Of a DNA stretch of 64,000 bases, positions 55,391 to 63,476 are shown piece by piece; the stretch's first letter is position 1; each line of letters starts with the position of its first letter. Both the position numbers and the translations under genes were made by a program. Origin of the DNA: Streptomyces sp. MNU76 (GTDB lineage: Bacteria; Actinomycetota; Actinomycetes; Streptomycetales; Streptomycetaceae); the NCBI RefSeq assembly GCF_020982545.1, contig NZ_JAJKLK010000001.1:992001-1056000 (forward strand), written 5' to 3'. Under the pieces are notes generated by a model, which worked only from the letters and a program-made list of their open reading frames with translations, was not told the DNA's origin and did no database searches.

Positions 55391-56359
55391 GTGGCACTGC
55401 CCCTGGAAGGACTGTCCGCGATCGTCACCGGCGCGGGGCGTGGACTCGGCCGGGCCGAGGCGCTGGAACTGGCCCGCCTGGGCGCGGCCGTGGTCGTCAA
55501 CGACTACGGCCGCCCGGGACGGGACGGTTCCGGTGAGGTGTCCACCGGGCCCGCCGAGGAGGTCGCGGCGTCGATCCGCGCGGCCGGCGGTCAGGCGGTG
55601 GCGCACATCGGTGACGTCTCCGACCACGAACAGGCCCGAGAGCTGGTCGAGTTGGCGATCGCCGAGTTCGGCAGACTCGACATCCTCGTCAACAACGCGG
55701 GCATCCTGCGCGACCGGATGGTCTTCTCGATGTCCGAGGACGAGTGGGACTCGGTCGTCCGGGTGCATCTCAAGGGCCACTTCAACACGATCCGGTTCGC
55801 CTCCGCCCACTGGCGGGCACGGGCGAAGTCGGGCGAGGGCGGGGGACGGGTCTACGGGCGGGTGGTGAACACCTCCTCCGAGGCGTTCCTCGCCGGGTCG
55901 GCCGGGCAGCCCAACTACGCCGCCGCGAAGGGCGGCATCGTCGGGCTGACCACCTCCACGGCACTCGCGCTCGCCAAGTACGGCGTCACCGCGAACGTCA
56001 TCTGCCCGCGCGCCCGCACCCGGATGACCGAGGATGTCTTCGCGGGCCTGCCGGGGGCGCCCGGCGGCACCGACACCGGCCTCGACCCACTCGCCCCCGA
56101 ACACGTCGCCCCCCTCGTGGGCTACCTCGCCTCGCCGGCCGCCGCGCAGGTGAACGGCCAACTGCTCGTCGTCCACGGCGGCATGGTGGCGATCGTCGAA
56201 CGCCCGCGCGTCCAGGCCAAGTTCGACACCAAGCAGGACGCGTTCACGTACGACGAGCTGGACGGCCTGCTGACGCCGTACTACATGGCCCGGCCGGAGG
56301 GCGAGATGTTCGCGGCGGCGGAGGTGCTGGGGCTGCGGCACGGACCGGGGGCCCCGTAG
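55391..56359 (+). CDS. Short-chain dehydrogenase/reductase (Hsd4A-like)
   Basis: This 322-residue protein has TGAGRGLGRAEALELARLG (cofactor loop), NNAGILRD, the Ser of VVNTSSEAFL, YAAAKGG as the Y-x3-K catalytic pair, and TVNA-type NVICPRARTRMTEDVF. The length and pattern match the multifunctional-enzyme type-2/17-beta-HSD-4-like dehydrogenases of cholesterol side-chain beta-oxidation. GGAAGGG precedes the GTG at 55391. It is the last gene of the MaoC operon and ends before a strong terminator. Confidence 0.8.
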   Translation: MALPLEGLSAIVTGAGRGLGRAEALELARLGAAVVVNDYGRPGRDGSGEVSTGPAEEVAASIRAAGGQAVAHIGDVSDHEQARELVELAIAEFGRLDILVNNAGILRDRMVFSMSEDEWDSVVRVHLKGHFNTIRFASAHWRARAKSGEGGGRVYGRVVNTSSEAFLAGSAGQPNYAAAKGGIVGLTTSTALALAKYGVTANVICPRARTRMTEDVFAGLPGAPGGTDTGLDPLAPEHVAPLVGYLASPAAAQVNGQLLVVHGGMVAIVERPRVQAKFDTKQDAFTYDELDGLLTPYYMARPEGEMFAAAEVLGLRHGPGAP

Positions 56360-56406
56360 TGCCACGCACCTGGGCCCCGTAGAGGCGCGGAAAGCAAAAG
56401 GACTGA

Positions 56407-56431
56407 CCCCGCCCGTGGGTGACGGGCGGGG
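56407..56431 (+). terminator. Strong hairpin terminator of the MaoC operon
   Basis: A perfect 10-bp stem (CCCCGCCCGT with ACGGGCGGGG) and a 5-base loop lie 48 bases beyond the SDR stop. Confidence 0.8.
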
Positions 56432-56508
56432 CCGGTGCCATCGTGATGGTCGGTTCCGGTGCCGAATTGACGTTTCTCCGGAGGTGACCAGGAGGGAGCC
56501 GTCGCCGT

Positions 56509-56673
56509 TCAGGCGGACGTCGTCGTCTCCGTGTGTTCGGCCGGCTTGCGGTGGCGTCCGCGAGGGCTCGCCTTCTCGGCCTCGTGGGCCGAGATCTGGC
56601 CCCGGTGCCTGCCATGGCCTTCCGCCTCGTGGGGGTCGGCAGTGGGCGGCTGGGTTGTGTGCACGTCGCTCAT
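56509..56673 (-). CDS. Small hypothetical protein conserved in Streptomyces
   Basis: This 54-residue protein starts MSDVHTTQPPTADPHEAEG and is very rich in His, Arg and Glu (GHGRHRGQISAHEAEKASP). It has no membrane segment and no predicted fold. The start is ATG 56673. Homologues of this length and composition occur in many Streptomyces. Confidence 0.6.
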   Translation of the reverse strand: MSDVHTTQPPTADPHEAEGHGRHRGQISAHEAEKASPRGRHRKPAEHTETTTSA

Positions 56674-56804
56674 TGGAAGTGTTCCCCGTCGAATGATCTT
56701 CTTACCGGCGGGTGATTTTAACGGGCGGCCCCGCTCGCCCCGAAGCCGCCCGAGCGCGTGTCGCCCGCGTCGCGTCCACTTGGCGCGCTGCCCCCACATG
56801 ACCT

Positions 56805-58385
56805 TCACCCGACGGTCACCTCCTCGGGCACTCGCCCCTCCAACGGCGCCTGCTGCAACGGCACGGGCCGGGCGACGACAGGCACGGACGGCTCCGCACC
56901 GGCCGACTGCGCGCCGCCCAACTGTTCACCGCGCGCCCGCGTATCGACCCGCGTATCGAGGGGCACGGTGCCCGACGCTTCGGTGCCCGCCTCTCCGCCC
57001 CTGTCCCTCCGCCCCTGTCCCTCCGGCCCCGACGCCCGGGCCCCGACGGCCCCGCGCCCGCCGACCCGCGACCGGACGCCGGCACCCCTCCCCTCCCGGG
57101 ACTCGTCCCGGGCCTCCTCGGATCCTCCCCCAAGGCACCCCCACCCGGGCGACCCCGCACCGCACCACCCCTGTCGTGTACGGGGTTGGAGTACGCCCTC
57201 CCGGCTCCACAGCCCGGCCCCCGCCAGCCAGCCCTCGGGGGCGGGCAGATGGAGGATCCGGCGGGCGGCCGGGCGCCAGACGCCGACCCAGCTGCCGCGC
57301 GGGCCGTCGACGCGCAACGCCACCGCGCAGCTCTCGGGGGTGAGGATCTGCCCCGGCTGGATGGCGAAGGGGGTGATCCGATGGCCCTCCGGCACCCGCA
57401 GGCACTCCGGGAAACGGACCGGCAGCGTGCTGCCCAACACCCCCCAGCCGAGCCGGTGCTGACCCGGGGAGGGCGCGTCCGAGCGGATGAGGAGCAGTCC
57501 GCTGTCGGGATCGGCGAGCAGCACCCGGTCGTCGCTGTCGTCCGCGATCTGCAACAGCGGCGAGATCGCGCCGCCCTGCTCCAGATCGACGACCACCGAC
57601 TTCGTCCGACCGCCCGACTCCTGGTCCAGGGCGAGCAACCGGCCCGCCCCGTCCAGCCAGACGCCGCCCGAGCACCGGCCCGGCACCTGCGCCAGCAACT
57701 CCGGGCCGAACGTTCCACCTGCCACCAGCCATACGGCCGTCGCACTCCGGCCCAGGGCGAGGGCGTACGCACGCTCCCCGCACGGCGAGGGCGGCAGGAG
57801 CCGCACCCGGGTCGCCGGGTCGGCGCATTCGACCGCGCCGAGTGGGAGTTCCCCCGTGCCGGGTCCGGTGGGATAGAGGAGCGAGAACAGGTGCAGATCG
57901 GCGGCCACCCGGTGGATGAGGACCCGGCCGTCGGTGAGGGGGAGCACCTCGGTACCGGGCTCCTCCGGCTGGTTGGCCGGCAGGGGGACGGCGTACGGCT
58001 CGTGGCCGTCGAGGGTCCAGCGCTCGGGGAACCAGGACTCGCCGTCGAGCGCGAGCCGCGCCGCGTACGTCCCGTCGGCGGTGATCACACAACCGGGCGG
58101 CGCTGGCTCGACGCCCCCACCGCCTCCCCGCGGGCCGCCGCCGCTGCGGTCGTACCGGTGGCCGCCCGGCCCGCCGCCTCCGGTGTCGTACCCGCTGCCG
58201 CCTCCGGTGTCGTACCCGCTGCCGCTGCCGCTGCCGTGGCCTCCGCTGCTGTCGCCGCCGCTCTCTGCCCGCTCTCCGCTCTCCTGGCCGACGATCCGCG
58301 CGTCGTTCTCCCGTGCCGCGTCGTTCTCCCGTGCCACGTCGTTACCGTGGCCCGTGGTGGGGGAGGGGGGTGTACAGGCCGTCAT
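56805..58385 (-). CDS. Beta-propeller-like protein with disordered N-terminus
   Basis: This 526-residue protein starts at ATG 58385 with GGAGGTGA at ideal distance. Residues ~30-95 are Gly/Ser/Tyr repeats (GSGYDTGGGSGYDTGG). Residues ~100-400 are a chain of blade-like segments (LPLTDGRVLIHRVAADLHLFS, VWLVAGGTFGPELLAQVPG, LLALDQESGGRTKSVVVDLEQ). The family is conserved in Streptomyces with no known role. The region after LWSREGVLQ (57190) may be frameshifted: reading frame B gives PYTTGVVRCGVARVGVP, and the final RPVPLQQAPLEG then returns to frame. The frame would need a compensated pair of one-base changes, at ~57184-57187 and ~57127-57131. Confidence 0.65.
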   Translation of the reverse strand: MTACTPPSPTTGHGNDVARENDAARENDARIVGQESGERAESGGDSSGGHGSGSGSGYDTGGGSGYDTGGGGPGGHRYDRSGGGPRGGGGGVEPAPPGCVITADGTYAARLALDGESWFPERWTLDGHEPYAVPLPANQPEEPGTEVLPLTDGRVLIHRVAADLHLFSLLYPTGPGTGELPLGAVECADPATRVRLLPPSPCGERAYALALGRSATAVWLVAGGTFGPELLAQVPGRCSGGVWLDGAGRLLALDQESGGRTKSVVVDLEQGGAISPLLQIADDSDDRVLLADPDSGLLLIRSDAPSPGQHRLGWGVLGSTLPVRFPECLRVPEGHRITPFAIQPGQILTPESCAVALRVDGPRGSWVGVWRPAARRILHLPAPEGWLAGAGLWSREGVLQPRTRQGWCGAGSPGWGCLGGGSEEARDESREGRGAGVRSRVGGRGAVGARASGPEGQGRRDRGGEAGTEASGTVPLDTRVDTRARGEQLGGAQSAGAEPSVPVVARPVPLQQAPLEGRVPEEVTVG

Positions 58386-58579
58386 CTTTCGATCACCTCC
58401 GGTGACGAAGCTAGTTTTCGTACGCACAGACGTGGGACAACCCGCGCCCCCTTCACACATAAGGGTGCTCGTCCGGTGATTCGCCTGAGGGAACGGCGAC
58501 GGATGTGCTCGCCGAGGGGCGGCTGGTCAAGTGACCCGTGGCCGGTCGGGGAGAGGAGGAGTGCAGGTAGCCTTTGTGC

Positions 58580-59455
58580 GTGCCCCGTCTGTCTGAAGTC
58601 ATCGCCGCGCTCGACGCCCTCTGGCCGCCCGAGAGGGCCGAGGGGTGGGACGCGGTCGGCACGGTCTGCGGCGGCCCCGACCAGGAGATCGGCCGCGTCC
58701 TGTTCGCCGTCGACCCGGTCCAGGAGATCGTCGAGGAAGCGGTGAAGCTGGGCGCCGACCTGCTGGTGACCCACCACCCCCTCTATCTGCGCGGTACGAC
58801 GACGGTCGCGGCCTCCACGTTCAAGGGCCGCGTCGTGCACACCCTCATCAAGCACGACATCGCGCTGCACGTCGCCCACACCAACGCCGACACCGCCGAC
58901 CCGGGCGTCAGCGACGCCCTCGCCGGCGCGCTGGACCTCAGGGTCGTACGCCCTCTCGTACCGGACCCCGCCGACCCCGCGGGGCGCCGCGGCCTCGGCC
59001 GGGTCTGCGAGCTGGACCACCCGTTGACCGTGCGGGAACTGGCCGCGCGGGCCGCCGAGCGGCTGCCCGCCACCGCGCAGGGCATCCGGGTGGCCGGCGA
59101 CCCCGAGGCGCTCGTCCGCACGGTCGCCGTCAGCGGCGGCTCCGGCGACAGCCTCTTCGACGACGTACGCGCCGCCGGTGTCGACGCCTTCCTCACCGCG
59201 GACCTGCGCCACCACCCGGCCTCCGAGGCCGTCGCCCGTGCCACGGAGGCCGCCCACGCGCCTCTCGCGCTGCTCGATGCCGCGCACTGGGCCACCGAAT
59301 GGCCCTGGTGCGAGCTGGCCGCCGCCCAGCTCGACGAGATCTCCGACCGGGAGGGATGGGACCTGCGCGTCCACGTCTCCAAGACGGTCACCGACCCCTG
59401 GACCGCCCACGCGGCGTCCTCCACCGCCACCGAAACACTGGGAGCCCCCAACTGA
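58580..59455 (+). CDS. Nif3-like dinuclear metal-centre hexameric protein
   Basis: This 291-residue protein has metal ligands in VTHHPLYLRG, HTNADTADPGVS, DLRHHPASEA and LDAAHWATEWP, and starts VPRLSEVIAALDALWPP. The family forms toroidal hexamers with a dinuclear metal site; members act as GTP cyclohydrolase-like or NIF3 proteins, and the substrate is unsettled. The start is GTG 58580. It is the first gene of a three-gene operon (zinc-ribbon protein and RNase H fusion follow), a layout conserved in actinobacteria. Confidence 0.9.
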   Translation: MPRLSEVIAALDALWPPERAEGWDAVGTVCGGPDQEIGRVLFAVDPVQEIVEEAVKLGADLLVTHHPLYLRGTTTVAASTFKGRVVHTLIKHDIALHVAHTNADTADPGVSDALAGALDLRVVRPLVPDPADPAGRRGLGRVCELDHPLTVRELAARAAERLPATAQGIRVAGDPEALVRTVAVSGGSGDSLFDDVRAAGVDAFLTADLRHHPASEAVARATEAAHAPLALLDAAHWATEWPWCELAAAQLDEISDREGWDLRVHVSKTVTDPWTAHAASSTATETLGAPN

Positions 59456-60195
59456 ACGCCGCGCCCGCCGACCAGATCCGCCTCCTCGACGTCCAGGCCC
59501 TGGACGTACGCCTCCAGCAGCTCGCGCACAAGCGCCGGTCGCTGCCCGAGCACGCCGAGATCGAGTCGCTGACGAAGGACCACACCCAGCTGCGCGACCT
59601 GCTCGTGGCCGCGCAGACCGAGGAGAGCGACACCGCCCGCGAGCAGACCAAGGCCGAGCAGGACGTGGACCAGGTGCGCCAGCGCGCCGCCCGCGACCAG
59701 CAGCGCCTGGACTCGGGCGCGATCACCTCCCCGAAGGACCTGGAGAACCTGCAGCGGGAGATCGCCTCGCTCGCCAAGCGGCAGGGTGACCTGGAGGACA
59801 TCGTCCTGGAGGTCATGGAGCGCCGGGAGTCCGTGCAGGAGCGGGTCGCCGAGCTGACCGAGCGGGTCGGTGCCGTGCAGGGGAAGGTCGACGACGCGAC
59901 CGCCCGTCGGGACGCCGCGTTCGAGGAGATCGACGGGGAGGTGGCGACGGTGACGAAGGAACGCGAGGTCATCGCGGCGTCCGTCCCCGCGGACCTCCTC
60001 AAGCTCTACGACAAGCTGCGCGACCAGCAGGGCGGCATCGGCGCGGCCAAGCTGTACCAGCGCACCTGCCAGGGCTGCCGCCAGGAGCTGTCGATCACCG
60101 ACTTCAACGACGTCCGCAAGGCCGCCGCCGACACGGTCGTCCGCTGCGAGAACTGCGGGCGCATCCTGGTCCGTACGTCCGAGTCGGGCCTCTAG
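59452..60195 (+). CDS. Coiled-coil C4-type zinc-ribbon protein (probable CTG start)
   Basis: This 247-residue protein starts (L/M)NAAPADQIRLLDVQALDVRLQQ, then a long coiled coil, and ends with a zinc ribbon, CQGCRQEL...VRCENCGRIL. The family is found next to Nif3 in most actinobacteria and is thought to bind nucleic acid or act as a chaperone-like factor. The only codon at the expected start is CTG 59452, overlapping the Nif3 stop, with GGGAG 7 bases upstream. A CTG start is therefore likely. Confidence 0.85.
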   Translation: MNAAPADQIRLLDVQALDVRLQQLAHKRRSLPEHAEIESLTKDHTQLRDLLVAAQTEESDTAREQTKAEQDVDQVRQRAARDQQRLDSGAITSPKDLENLQREIASLAKRQGDLEDIVLEVMERRESVQERVAELTERVGAVQGKVDDATARRDAAFEEIDGEVATVTKEREVIAASVPADLLKLYDKLRDQQGGIGAAKLYQRTCQGCRQELSITDFNDVRKAAADTVVRCENCGRILVRTSESGL

Positions 60196-60233
60196 GACCG
60201 GGAGCGGCACAGGAGCGGCAAAGGGCTTTCGGC

Positions 60234-61865
60234 ATGCGGGAGTTCATCGTCGAGGCGGACGGCGGTTCCCGGGGCAACCCGGGGCCCGCGGGCTACGGCT
60301 CGGTCGTCCTCGACGCGGTGACGGGCGAGACGCTGGTGGAGGCCGCCGAGTACATCGGGGTGGCCACGAACAACGTCGCCGAGTACCGCGGGCTCATCGC
60401 AGGCCTGAAGGCGGCGTACGAGCTGGACCCGGCGGCCGCCGTCCGGGTCCGGATGGACTCCAAGCTCGTCGTCGAGCAGATGTCGGGCCGCTGGAAGATC
60501 AAGCACCCTGACATGAAGCCGCTGGCCGCCGAGGCCGGTCGGGTCCTCCCGCCCGGCCGCGTGACGTACGAGTGGATCCCGCGCGAGCAGAACAAGCACG
60601 CAGACCGCCTGGCCAACGAGGCGATGGACGCGGGCAAGCGGGGCGAACAATGGTCGGCCGCCGCGTCCACGGCGGACCTGGACACACGCGCGGCCCGGTC
60701 CGCGGCAGCCGCCCCTGAGCCATCGGGCCCGCCCGGGGACGCGACGGCGGGCGCGGCGAGGGCGAGGGCGGCACTGGCGGAGAGCCGGGGCGGGGCGGCG
60801 GACAGGAACGCGGGCGCGGCCAGGGCCGGTATCGGCAGCAGTGCCGTCTCTGGCAGCGGTGCCGGCACCAGCGCCGCCGCTCGCACCAGCGCCGCTTCCG
60901 GCAGCGGTGCCGGCAACAGCGCGGCCTCCGGCACTGGCGCTCGCAGCAGCGCCGCCGCTGGCACCCGCGCGGCCTCCGGCGCTGGCACTGGCGCTGGCGG
61001 CAGTGCAGCCAGCGGCAGCGGTGGCGCTACCGGCAGCGCTGCCGCGCCCGCATCCGCACCCGCAGCCGACCTGCGTGCCGCCGAGCCCGTCGCCGATTCA
61101 GGCGCCGCTCCACGCGCCGCTCAGACCCCCGCCGACCCAAGGGCCGCCCGGACCGCCGCCGGCCCACAGGCCGCCGAGGCCGCCAAGACCGCCGCCGACC
61201 TCCGCGCCGCCAGGAACGTCGCCTCCGTCGCCCCTGATCTCGGCACCCCCGCCACCTTTGTGCTGCTGCGCCACGGCGAGACGCCCCTCACTCCCCAGAA
61301 GCGGTTCTCGGGGAGCGGTGGTTCGGACCCGTCCCTCTCCGAGGTCGGCCGGTACCAGGCCGAGCGGGTCGCCGCGGCCCTCGCCGCCCGCGGCACCATC
61401 CAGGAGGTCGTGTCGTCGCCGCTGGCCCGCTGCCGGGAGACGGCGGCGATCGTCGCCGCCCGGCTGGGACTGCGGATCACCGTCGAGGACGGGCTGCGTG
61501 AGACGGACTTCGGCGCGTGGGAGGGCCTGAGCTTCGGCGAGGTGCGCGAGCGCTACCCGGACGACATGAACGCCTGGCTGGCCTCCCCGGACGCCGAACC
61601 CACCGGCGGCGGCGAGAGCTTCGAGGCCGTCGCCCAGCGCGTGGCCGCCACCAGGGATGACCTGGTCGCCGCACACCGGGGCCGTACGGTCCTGCTCGTC
61701 ACGCACGTCACCCCGATCAAGACCCTCGTACGTCTGGCTCTCGGCGCACCCCCGGAGTCCCTGTTCCGCATGGAACTCTCGGCGGCGTCCCTGTCGGCCC
61801 TGGCGTACTACGCCGACGGCAACGCCTCCCTCCGCCTCCTCAACGACACGTCACATCTGCGCTGA
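60234..61865 (+). CDS. Bifunctional RNase HI / histidine-phosphatase (CobC-like) protein
   Basis: This 543-residue protein's residues 1-140 are RNase HI: EADGGSRGNPGPAGYGSVVL, RMDSKLVVEQMSGRW and NKHADRLANEAMD hold the acidic DEDD residues. Residues ~340-543 are a phosphoglycerate-mutase-like phosphatase: VLLRHGETPLTPQKRFSG with catalytic His, and VLLVTHVTPIKTLV with the second His. It matches the Mycobacterium Rv2228c fusion. Between them lies a ~195-residue Ala/Ser/Gly linker with repeats such as SGSGAGTSAA, longer than in the mycobacterial protein. It degrades RNA in RNA:DNA hybrids and may dephosphorylate alpha-ribazole-type substrates. Confidence 0.85.
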   Translation: MREFIVEADGGSRGNPGPAGYGSVVLDAVTGETLVEAAEYIGVATNNVAEYRGLIAGLKAAYELDPAAAVRVRMDSKLVVEQMSGRWKIKHPDMKPLAAEAGRVLPPGRVTYEWIPREQNKHADRLANEAMDAGKRGEQWSAAASTADLDTRAARSAAAAPEPSGPPGDATAGAARARAALAESRGGAADRNAGAARAGIGSSAVSGSGAGTSAAARTSAASGSGAGNSAASGTGARSSAAAGTRAASGAGTGAGGSAASGSGGATGSAAAPASAPAADLRAAEPVADSGAAPRAAQTPADPRAARTAAGPQAAEAAKTAADLRAARNVASVAPDLGTPATFVLLRHGETPLTPQKRFSGSGGSDPSLSEVGRYQAERVAAALAARGTIQEVVSSPLARCRETAAIVAARLGLRITVEDGLRETDFGAWEGLSFGEVRERYPDDMNAWLASPDAEPTGGGESFEAVAQRVAATRDDLVAAHRGRTVLLVTHVTPIKTLVRLALGAPPESLFRMELSAASLSALAYYADGNASLRLLNDTSHLR

Positions 61866-62545
61866 AGGATTCGCGGCGGGCGAGCGGCCCCGGAGCCCCG
61901 CCGCCTCCCGCGCCAGCCCCTCGATCCGCGCCCAGTCCCGGGCGGCCACGGCGTCGGCCGGCAGCATCCAAGTGCCGCCCACACAGCCGACGTTGGGGAG
62001 GGCGAGGTACTCCGGCGCGTTGACCGGCCCGACCCCGCCGGTCGGACAGAAGCGCGCCTGCGGCAGCGGCCCGGCGAGCGACTTCAGGTAGGCCGTACCG
62101 CCCGCCGCGTCGGCCGGGAAGAACTTCATCTCCCGCACCCCGCGTTCCAGGAGCGCCACGACCTCCGACGCGGTCGACACCCCCGGCAGGAACGGCACCC
62201 CCGACTCCCGCATCGCCCGCAGCAGCATGTCCGTCCACCCCGGGCTGACCAGGAAACGCGCGCCCGCGGCGACGGATTCGCTCACCTGCGTGGGCGTGAT
62301 GACGGTACCCACCCCCACCACCGCCCCGGAACCTCCGCCGAGATCGCCCGTACGGCATCCAGCGCGCCCGGCGTCCGCAGGGTCACCTCGATCGCGGGCA
62401 ACCCGCCCGCGACCAGCGCCCGCGCGAGCGGCACCGCGTCGGCGGGGTCGTCGACTACGACCACGGGCAGGACGGGCGCCAGGTCGAGGACGGAGACGCG
62501 CGAGGACGGGAACGGGAACGGGGATGGGGACGGCGATGAGGACAT
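61851..62545 (-). pseudogene. eda: KDPG/KHG aldolase (Eda), interrupted by a 1-base frameshift
   Basis: The N-terminal frame (from ATG 62545: LAPVLPVVVVDDPADAVPLA, then AGGLPAIEVTLRTPGALDAV) and the C-terminal frame (GVGTVITPTQVSESVAAGAR, FPADAAGGTAYLKSLAGPL, FCPTGGVGPVNAPEYLALP) together are the class I aldolase fold with Schiff-base Lys in KFFPAD. They join as EVPGAVVGVGTVI if one G is added in the four-C run at 62324-62327 (plus strand). The enzyme splits KDPG to pyruvate and glyceraldehyde-3-phosphate. The defect looks like a sequencing indel. Confidence 0.8.
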
Positions 62546-62620
62546 GCCGTCATCCTGCCGGTGAGGAACAGCATGCACAACGACCATTGCGCATACTGCA
62601 ACGATGTCGAGGGTGAGGCC

Positions 62621-63403
62621 TCAGTGAACCTCGTCCACCAGCACATCCAACATCCACGCCTTCCCGGCCCCGGCCGGCGGCACCACCTCCACCACGTACC
62701 CGAGGTCCCGCAGCGCCTCCACCAGCTCCGCCGGGCCCTCGGGGGCGATCCCGGCGGACAGCAGGCTCCGTACGATGCGGCCCTTGGTCGCCTTGTTGAA
62801 GTGGCTGACCACCTTGCGCGTGGGTGCGTGCAGCACGCGCACGGTCGCGGTCCGCCCGGCCACGTCGCCCTTCGGCTTCCACGCGGCCGTGTACGCCGAG
62901 GACCGCAGGTCGAGGACGAGCCCGTCGCCGGCGGCCTCGGGCAGCGCCGTCGCCATCGGCGTACGCCAGTGCGTGCCGAGCGCTCCGAGGCCGGGCAGCT
63001 TCACGCCCATCGAGCAGCGATAGGAGGGGATCCGGTCCGTCACCCGGACCGCGCCCCACAGCCCCGAGAAGACCAGCAGCGAACGCGCCGCCCGTTGCTT
63101 CGCGGCGGTCTCCAGGGTGGCCAGGCCGAGGGCGTCGTACAGCACGCCCGTGTAGATCTGCCCGGCCGGCCGCGTCCCCGCCGTCAGCAGCTCCGCGTTC
63201 TTGGCGACCTCCCCGCGCAGCCCCTCGCTCAGCCCGAGCACCTCACGTGCCTTGTCCTCGTCGCTGGAGCACAACTCCACCAGCTCACCGACGACCGCCT
63301 CCCGCGCCCCGGTGAGCGCGGGCAGTGAAAGCCCCTCCAGCTTCAGGGGAGCGCCACCCGAGGAGGGTGCCTTGCCTTCGGACGGGGGCAGCAGGACGAG
63401 CAC
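62621..63403 (-). CDS. yaaA: YaaA family peroxide-stress protein
   Basis: This 260-residue protein starts VLVLLPPSEGKAPSSGGAPL, the invariant YaaA N-terminus. It continues with VLYDALGLATLETAAKQRA, LLVFSGLWGAVRVTDRIPSYR and KATKGRIVRSLL. YaaA lowers intracellular iron and limits oxidative DNA damage; a DNA-binding fold has been seen in E. coli. GTG 63403 has AAGGAG. It lies 75 bases from the aldolase start in the same direction. Confidence 0.85.
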   Translation of the reverse strand: MLVLLPPSEGKAPSSGGAPLKLEGLSLPALTGAREAVVGELVELCSSDEDKAREVLGLSEGLRGEVAKNAELLTAGTRPAGQIYTGVLYDALGLATLETAAKQRAARSLLVFSGLWGAVRVTDRIPSYRCSMGVKLPGLGALGTHWRTPMATALPEAAGDGLVLDLRSSAYTAAWKPKGDVAGRTATVRVLHAPTRKVVSHFNKATKGRIVRSLLSAGIAPEGPAELVEALRDLGYVVEVVPPAGAGKAWMLDVLVDEVH

Positions 63404-63476
63404 GGGTACTCCTTGTTCTCGGGGCTCCGCAACGTTCTCGGGGCTCCGCGACAGCGTACGGGGTGGGGGGCGGGGC

